This document shows positions 59,147 through 64,000 of a DNA stretch of 64,000 bases, piece by piece. The notes beneath the pieces are model-generated. The model was not told the DNA's origin. It searched no databases and was given only the letters and a program-made list of their open reading frames with translations. Position numbers and translations under genes: made by a program. The DNA lies in NCBI GenBank assembly GCA_013398955.1, contig VWPU01002884.1:39977-103976 (forward strand), given 5' to 3'. Source of the stretch: Callaeas wilsoni. Taxonomy: Eukaryota; Chordata; Aves; Passeriformes; Callaeidae. Within the stretch, counting starts at the first letter, position 1; each line of letters begins with the position of its first letter.

Positions 59147-62100
59147 CTGAACCTATTTATATTAAAATATACATCCAATGTACACACATGAATAATTACT
59201 GGATAACCAAAAATAAGTGTTAACCACTTATATGTGCTACACTACACAGCTTTTTGTTGGCACTACATTATGTTCTTCCTATTCAGGCCACATTTTATTT
59301 TATCAGCAATCCAATTATTTCAAGGGGACTATAATGAAACTGCAGATCAACATAAAAAGGGGTACAAGATTTCAGCCTAGAAAAGATAGTCTTCGTTCTG
59401 TGTTTAAAATAATGAACGAAGAGCATCTTGCATCATTATTTCTTAAAAAGTTTTCATAGCCACCATTTTAGTTACAGGCATTAAGACAAAAGATGTAACA
59501 CCTATCTATGGTAAAATATCTTACGAATTTTAAAAAAAAACCCTCAAGAAAGTATTTGCTATAGTTTTAAGACCAGACTGAGCAGCAGCATCTTTTGCAA
59601 AGTGGGCTGGACCAGCCTGTGCCATCATCTGAGCAAAGGAGGACCACTCTGAATGCAGAATAAGCCATACGCACTTTCAGCTAAGAGTTCTGCCCGTATG
59701 CATGGACAGATGACAATCACTGGACACATCACCTCATTTTTTAGCTTTATTTTTAGAACATTTTTTCTACAGCTTTTGCCAGGATTTAGGAAGCTGGAAG
59801 CTCTGTGTGCTAGACTCACCAGTGGCCTCCACCATCCCACATAGTCAAATTTTGCACACATAAATTGCATATGTAATACATAATTTGCATACATAGTGCA
59901 TCCCTGGCCTATGACTTAGGTCCAATAGCAGTTTTATTTGCTGCTCCAATCTTTTCGGAAACTTGAGCTTCACAAATCCAGAGACATGGCCAGGTCATGT
60001 GCAAACTTTTATATCCCCCAAATAATAAAAAAAAAGCTGCAATCCTTTGTAATAAGGCATGTCTGGCAAATGCGTCCCACTGGTTATTTCAGACTGAGGG
60101 TTTGAGAGGCTGAGCTTCTCCTAGGTTAGCACAGATTATCACAGGCTTCTGCTTTTTAGTGCTCTAGTATTCCAAATATGGGGAAATAATTTTGAGGAGA
60201 TTGAACACTGACTAGAATGAATGGACAGGGGTTTGCTTCCTTTGGAGAAGTCTCCTGAGTAGGCAAAGACACTCAGTTCCTGATGTGAAGTGCAGCAAAC
60301 TGGCTGCTCTCTGATAGCTGTTCAAGCAGCAGCCATGTGTTTGTTAAACACGAGGCTACAGCTCCTGAAACATTACTGGTTTGCTTTCTATTATTTGGAT
60401 AGTGTGGCATCTTTCTAACCAGAACTAATCTATAAATAATATTGACTCCTGTGTGTATGCACAGTATATCCAAATCCCACAGCACTAAGAGGAGACTTTG
60501 TAAGCTGCTGTGCACTGACTGATGAATAAATAGCCTAAAGGCAGCCAGTCCATGCTGCAAGATCACACTCTACATGTATTGTACAGTACTCCATTCATCT
60601 GTCAAATTCTTACACTCTTGCTGTGCCCCAGTTCCCCATCTGTAAGAAAAGAAAAAAATAACAACATCCCTAATAAAAAAATAATATTCCAACAGCATTC
60701 CTACCTCACTGATCTTTTACATTAGTAATATAAACAAAATAAGCAAAATCGTGAGGCAATACAATATTGCAGGGACTGATTGCCTCAAATGGAAAATCCA
60801 AGCCAGTCATAAAGTGTTAGACTTTGCAGAAATGTGTTCCTGTTGCCCACTAGCCATCTCATTATTTAATTATCCAAACAGCTTCTGAAAATTAAGAAGA
60901 AAATAAAAAAGAAAATTATATTTGGTACATTTGCTTTGTATTAGCAGTGAAACTTTTATTTTCAAATTAAAATCCATTTTGATCCAACTCATTGACACAG
61001 TTTGAAGTAATGCTTAATGCATGAGTGGAAGACTTGCAACCTTCTGCTTGTTATTTTGTCATGGCTATCTAAACCCCATCGTTTTCCGAACAAGTTGAAG
61101 CGTTCAGCAGCTAATAAAATAACAGAAAGAATACAAGGTGGTGTTTGGATTGATGTATCAAATTGATCTCACATTTTATGTTTTTGAAGCAATCACAACA
61201 GTTACCTCAATAAAATATCCCCAGGACAGCAAACTCACTGCCACCAAAGGAATAGGTTTCATATGAGATCACCAAACCTCACTTCAACCTCAGAAAACAG
61301 AAGGGGAAAAGCTGGAACTATAACATAATATAGATGTTTACTTTCTAGACAAGAATCAAGAAGCAAGACAATTTCATTCTCAGTAACTCTGCTAAAGACC
61401 AGGGGACATGGGCCATAGTTTGAGGCAGACACACAGCTACAATTATTGATGTAAAAAAAATTAGAGCAGTCCTAACTGTATTCCCATTACATCCAAAGGA
61501 AGCAACATCACGTGCAATAAGACCACATAAGTGGCAAAGTCAAGGATTCAGAAGTTAGGAAATAAAAATTGGGGTTGTGTGCTCAGTTTTAATGTGGTTC
61601 TCTAACGCATATGATTACGACAGTCATTTTAACTACATGAACATATATGCTGTTGTCCATACAACTTCTGCCTCATTCATGATGGATATATTTAATACTC
61701 TTTCCATCCTTTCCAATAAGTCTTATTTTTCATTTACAGTGCTCTATAAAACTTTGCACTTCATACTAAATTCAAACTTTAATGTTTCCCACAAAAATAT
61801 TCCTGAAAATAGTATTATCCTTTCTTTACCATAGAGAACCAAGGAAACAAAACCAAAGCTAAAACAATTAAATATCAGTTACTGTAGAAAACGACAAACT
61901 TTAATTAGATGCAGCTTTCAATTGCTTTCTAGAATTAAGGCTGATCTCCGGTGTTCATGTACAGGTGGTTTTGTTGGACTTTTGTAAAGCAGCTCTGCAG
62001 GCAGCTGCAGGTATATATTTCGGCACAACTGCCAGGACAGCTGTTTAGACAGACAAGATCGTCTGAGTTTGTAGCTCTTGGATAATACTGTGGATTACAA

Positions 62101-63639
62101 CAGTATCAGCAACACAATGTGCATCAGGGTTCCACAGACTTTCTGTGGATGGATGCTGTCAATTATGGGAACAGTGAGCAGGGGAGAGAACATCAGTGGC
62201 TGATCTTACCTTTGTAGCAGCTCAGTGCTCCTTTGGAGCCACAGATCTGTCCTAGAAACTCACATAAAGGCATGTATGCTTCTATGTGACAATCTCAGAG
62301 TGCAACATTACTTGCTGTTTCTTAACTATAAACACACAAAACTCCCATTCAGCTGGGCCACGCTACTTAGCAGCCAGCTGCTCAAGGTCAGTGACCCAGG
62401 TGATTCTGGGACTGAAGAGGACTCTTTTTAAATACTTTGTCTTTCTGATACATCTTCCTTGTTAGCACTTTCACATTTCTGCTTTGAGCTTGCTGACTTC
62501 TTTCTGTGAAATTTCCACACGGGGTTTTCATCATTTGAAAACTGACTCAGTATCTCTTTATTATAGCAGTATTTCATTCACTCAGTATTCTGCATGAGTT
62601 CCTTTATTGCCCCTAACAGTGGTCTGCCTGCTTTCTTCTGTTTCTTCCAATAACTCATTGGCCTAGTATTCAACAGCTCTCCTTTTGAGTATGGTGTTCT
62701 TTACTCAGTGAGAGCCATGCTGGGGCATTCTGCATTGAAATTGTCATCATTTCAGAGGGCTGATCACTCTCTTCCACTGTAGTCTCACTTGCTCTGACAT
62801 TGTCTCACAAACAGGTTATGCACCTTTTGTTTTCACTTTTGTATCAATGAGAGTCTACTACCTTCTATCTAACACCAGTACTTCTCACGTTAAATTCTAG
62901 TAGTGGATACTATTTCTTCTACATGGTCATCATCAATCTGGCCTGTAAAGAGGGGAATTCTTTTCCTTTCTCTCCATAGTTTGCTGTCTATACCAGCTTG
63001 CTCTCACAGATATTGGATATTTTAGAGTCAAGTTGTTTCAGCATGTTGCTATGTACACGATCTTTGGTACTGAAGATAATGCTCACCTCTTCCAGAGGCA
63101 TGTTCTTACTGGTACTACCAAACTTTTTGGAAAAGTAGCTTCTACTAGCCAGCTTTCACAGCAGATTTCATAGGAGGCTGACAGTATGGTCTATTGGGTG
63201 GAGATCCAGCTCTACTCTTGTGCCTGTCAGAGAAGCTGTTTTACAAAGCTCTGTGGCTAGCTTTCTGCTCTTGAAAGCCTTTAGCTTTGTATTTCATGAA
63301 TACTCCTAGATTTATATACATATATTACATAGTTGCTTTTGCTGTATCGCTTCTAGTGCAAATAAAACCTGTAACGTGGGATTTCCTGTACAGCATCCAT
63401 GAATGTGATGCTACAGACACGGTAAGGCTGCTGTGGCTGGCACTGCCAACATGCTTTCTAAGTTTGCACCTTCTCAAAACAGCACTCTATTTGAGCATGC
63501 AGCACTTCTGTCAATAACATAAATGTGATAAACTTTACATATTGCCAACACTTTACAAATCACAATTCCATTCGCAAAAGTTTTATATCATATTACATGG
63601 AAACCCTGGGGAGAAACATTTCTCGCTGCTTTCCATTTA
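59147..63639. other. 5' region between CpG island and exon 1: probable 5' UTR intron
   Basis: AT-rich, without collagen-like exons, CR1 copies or convincing long frames. Human COL4A4 has untranslated first exon(s) at the promoter, so this is probably the first intron. A strong minus-strand donor (CAAAG|GTAAGATC) ends at 62210, but no matching exon could be delimited. Confidence 0.55.
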
Positions 63640-64000
63640 TGCGGTGGGGCAGCACTTTGTCCGCTCTGGGAGTTTCCTCTGTCTCATTAAGAAAACACTC
63701 GAGGGAGCGGAAAGCGTTGCTGAAGGAACTCCCGTCCGTGCCCGGGAGCGCCCCAGCAGCGGCAGGATGGTCCTGGGGGCCGCGGCTGCTGCCGCCGCCG
63801 CCTTTCCCGGTACCGCCTCGCTCCCGCCCGGTTCCACCGTGCCCTTCTCCCCGCCAGGACCAAGGGCCGACCCCGCTCCGTGCGAGTGCAGCCCGTGCCC
63901 TTTCCGGGCGGTGCCCGGGGCTGGCCCCGGCCCCGGTCCCGGCACCGCTCCGCCGCGCAGCCCCGCGGCCGTTCGGGCGGCGCCCGCCACCTGCGCCCTC
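63640..64000. promoter_or_regulatory. CpG island, probable shared COL4A4/COL4A3 bidirectional promoter (truncated)
   Basis: The base composition changes abruptly from AT-rich to GC-rich with many CpGs. Sp1-type GC boxes are visible at 63823-63829 (CCCGCCC), 63906-63911 and 63975-63980 (GGGCGG). No clear TATA box was seen. In other vertebrates COL4A3 and COL4A4 are divergently transcribed from a short GC-rich region, so this island is the natural candidate promoter for COL4A4 on the minus strand and COL4A3 on the plus strand. Transcription starts cannot be placed from sequence alone. Confidence 0.75.

Noticed and set aside
63637..63990. 117-codon minus-strand frame in the CpG island, with Gly/Pro/Ala runs
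   Set aside because: Looks collagen-like only because of GC-rich composition; no regular Gly-X-Y, and it has no phase link to exon 1. More likely 5' UTR or promoter.
1..64000. Possible COL4A1, COL4A2, COL4A3, COL4A5 or COL4A6 identity
   Set aside because: The 7S motif, interruption sequences and NC1 start fit alpha-4; the alpha-3 7S cysteine motif (CVCKDKGQCFC type) is absent.
1..64000. tRNA, rRNA, snRNA, CRISPR, insertion sequence, riboswitch or retroviral long terminal repeat
   Set aside because: None recognised on either strand by eye; a tRNAscan, Infernal and RepeatMasker run would be needed to exclude diverged copies.

Overview
This is vertebrate nuclear DNA, most probably from a bird. 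The window is filled by one spliced gene on the minus strand, COL4A4, the alpha-4 chain of basement-membrane collagen IV. The avian call rests on several CR1 LINE fragments of the kinds common in bird genomes and on compactness: about 59 kb from start codon to NC1, against roughly 160 kb for the whole human gene. Turtles and crocodilians also carry CR1, so the host is inferred. There are no bacterial-type operons, CRISPR arrays or insertion sequences.

I traced 44 coding exons from the ATG at 59025 down to the first NC1 exon at 49-237. Every junction has GT-AG ends and every reading phase carries through, giving 4477 nt, or 1492 codons plus one base, with no stop. In order the protein has a signal peptide (exons 1-2), a 7S-type segment with four cysteines (exon 3), about 1390 residues of Gly-X-Y triple helix broken by many interruptions, several of them containing cysteine (exons 4-43 and the start of 44), and the start of NC1 (exon 44). 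The rest of NC1, the stop codon and the 3' UTR lie beyond position 1. The assignment to alpha-4 rather than another collagen IV chain rests on the 7S cysteine motif, the interruption sequences and the NC1 start. The chain normally joins alpha-3 and alpha-5 in the network of kidney, cochlear and lens basement membranes.

Layout by + coordinates: 1-29200 holds exons 44-17, which are dense and mostly split a Gly codon after its first base. 29152-45852 holds exons 16-4, which are small and phase 0. 45853-55120 is a 9.3 kb intron with a CR1 copy, an AT-rich patch and a TA/TG microsatellite. 55121-59025 holds exons 3-1. 59026-63640 is 5' flank or 5' UTR intron. 63640-64000 is a GC-rich CpG island. 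Because COL4A3 and COL4A4 are head to head in vertebrates, this island is probably their shared promoter, with COL4A3 starting near or just past position 64000. No COL4A3 coding exon could be confirmed in the window.

I found no undescribed system. The items most worth a second look are an RGD next to a helix interruption in exon 40, two consecutive exon junctions where the expected split Gly codon reads Ser, a short upstream ORF before the start codon, unresolved 5' UTR exons, and a few weak splice sites.
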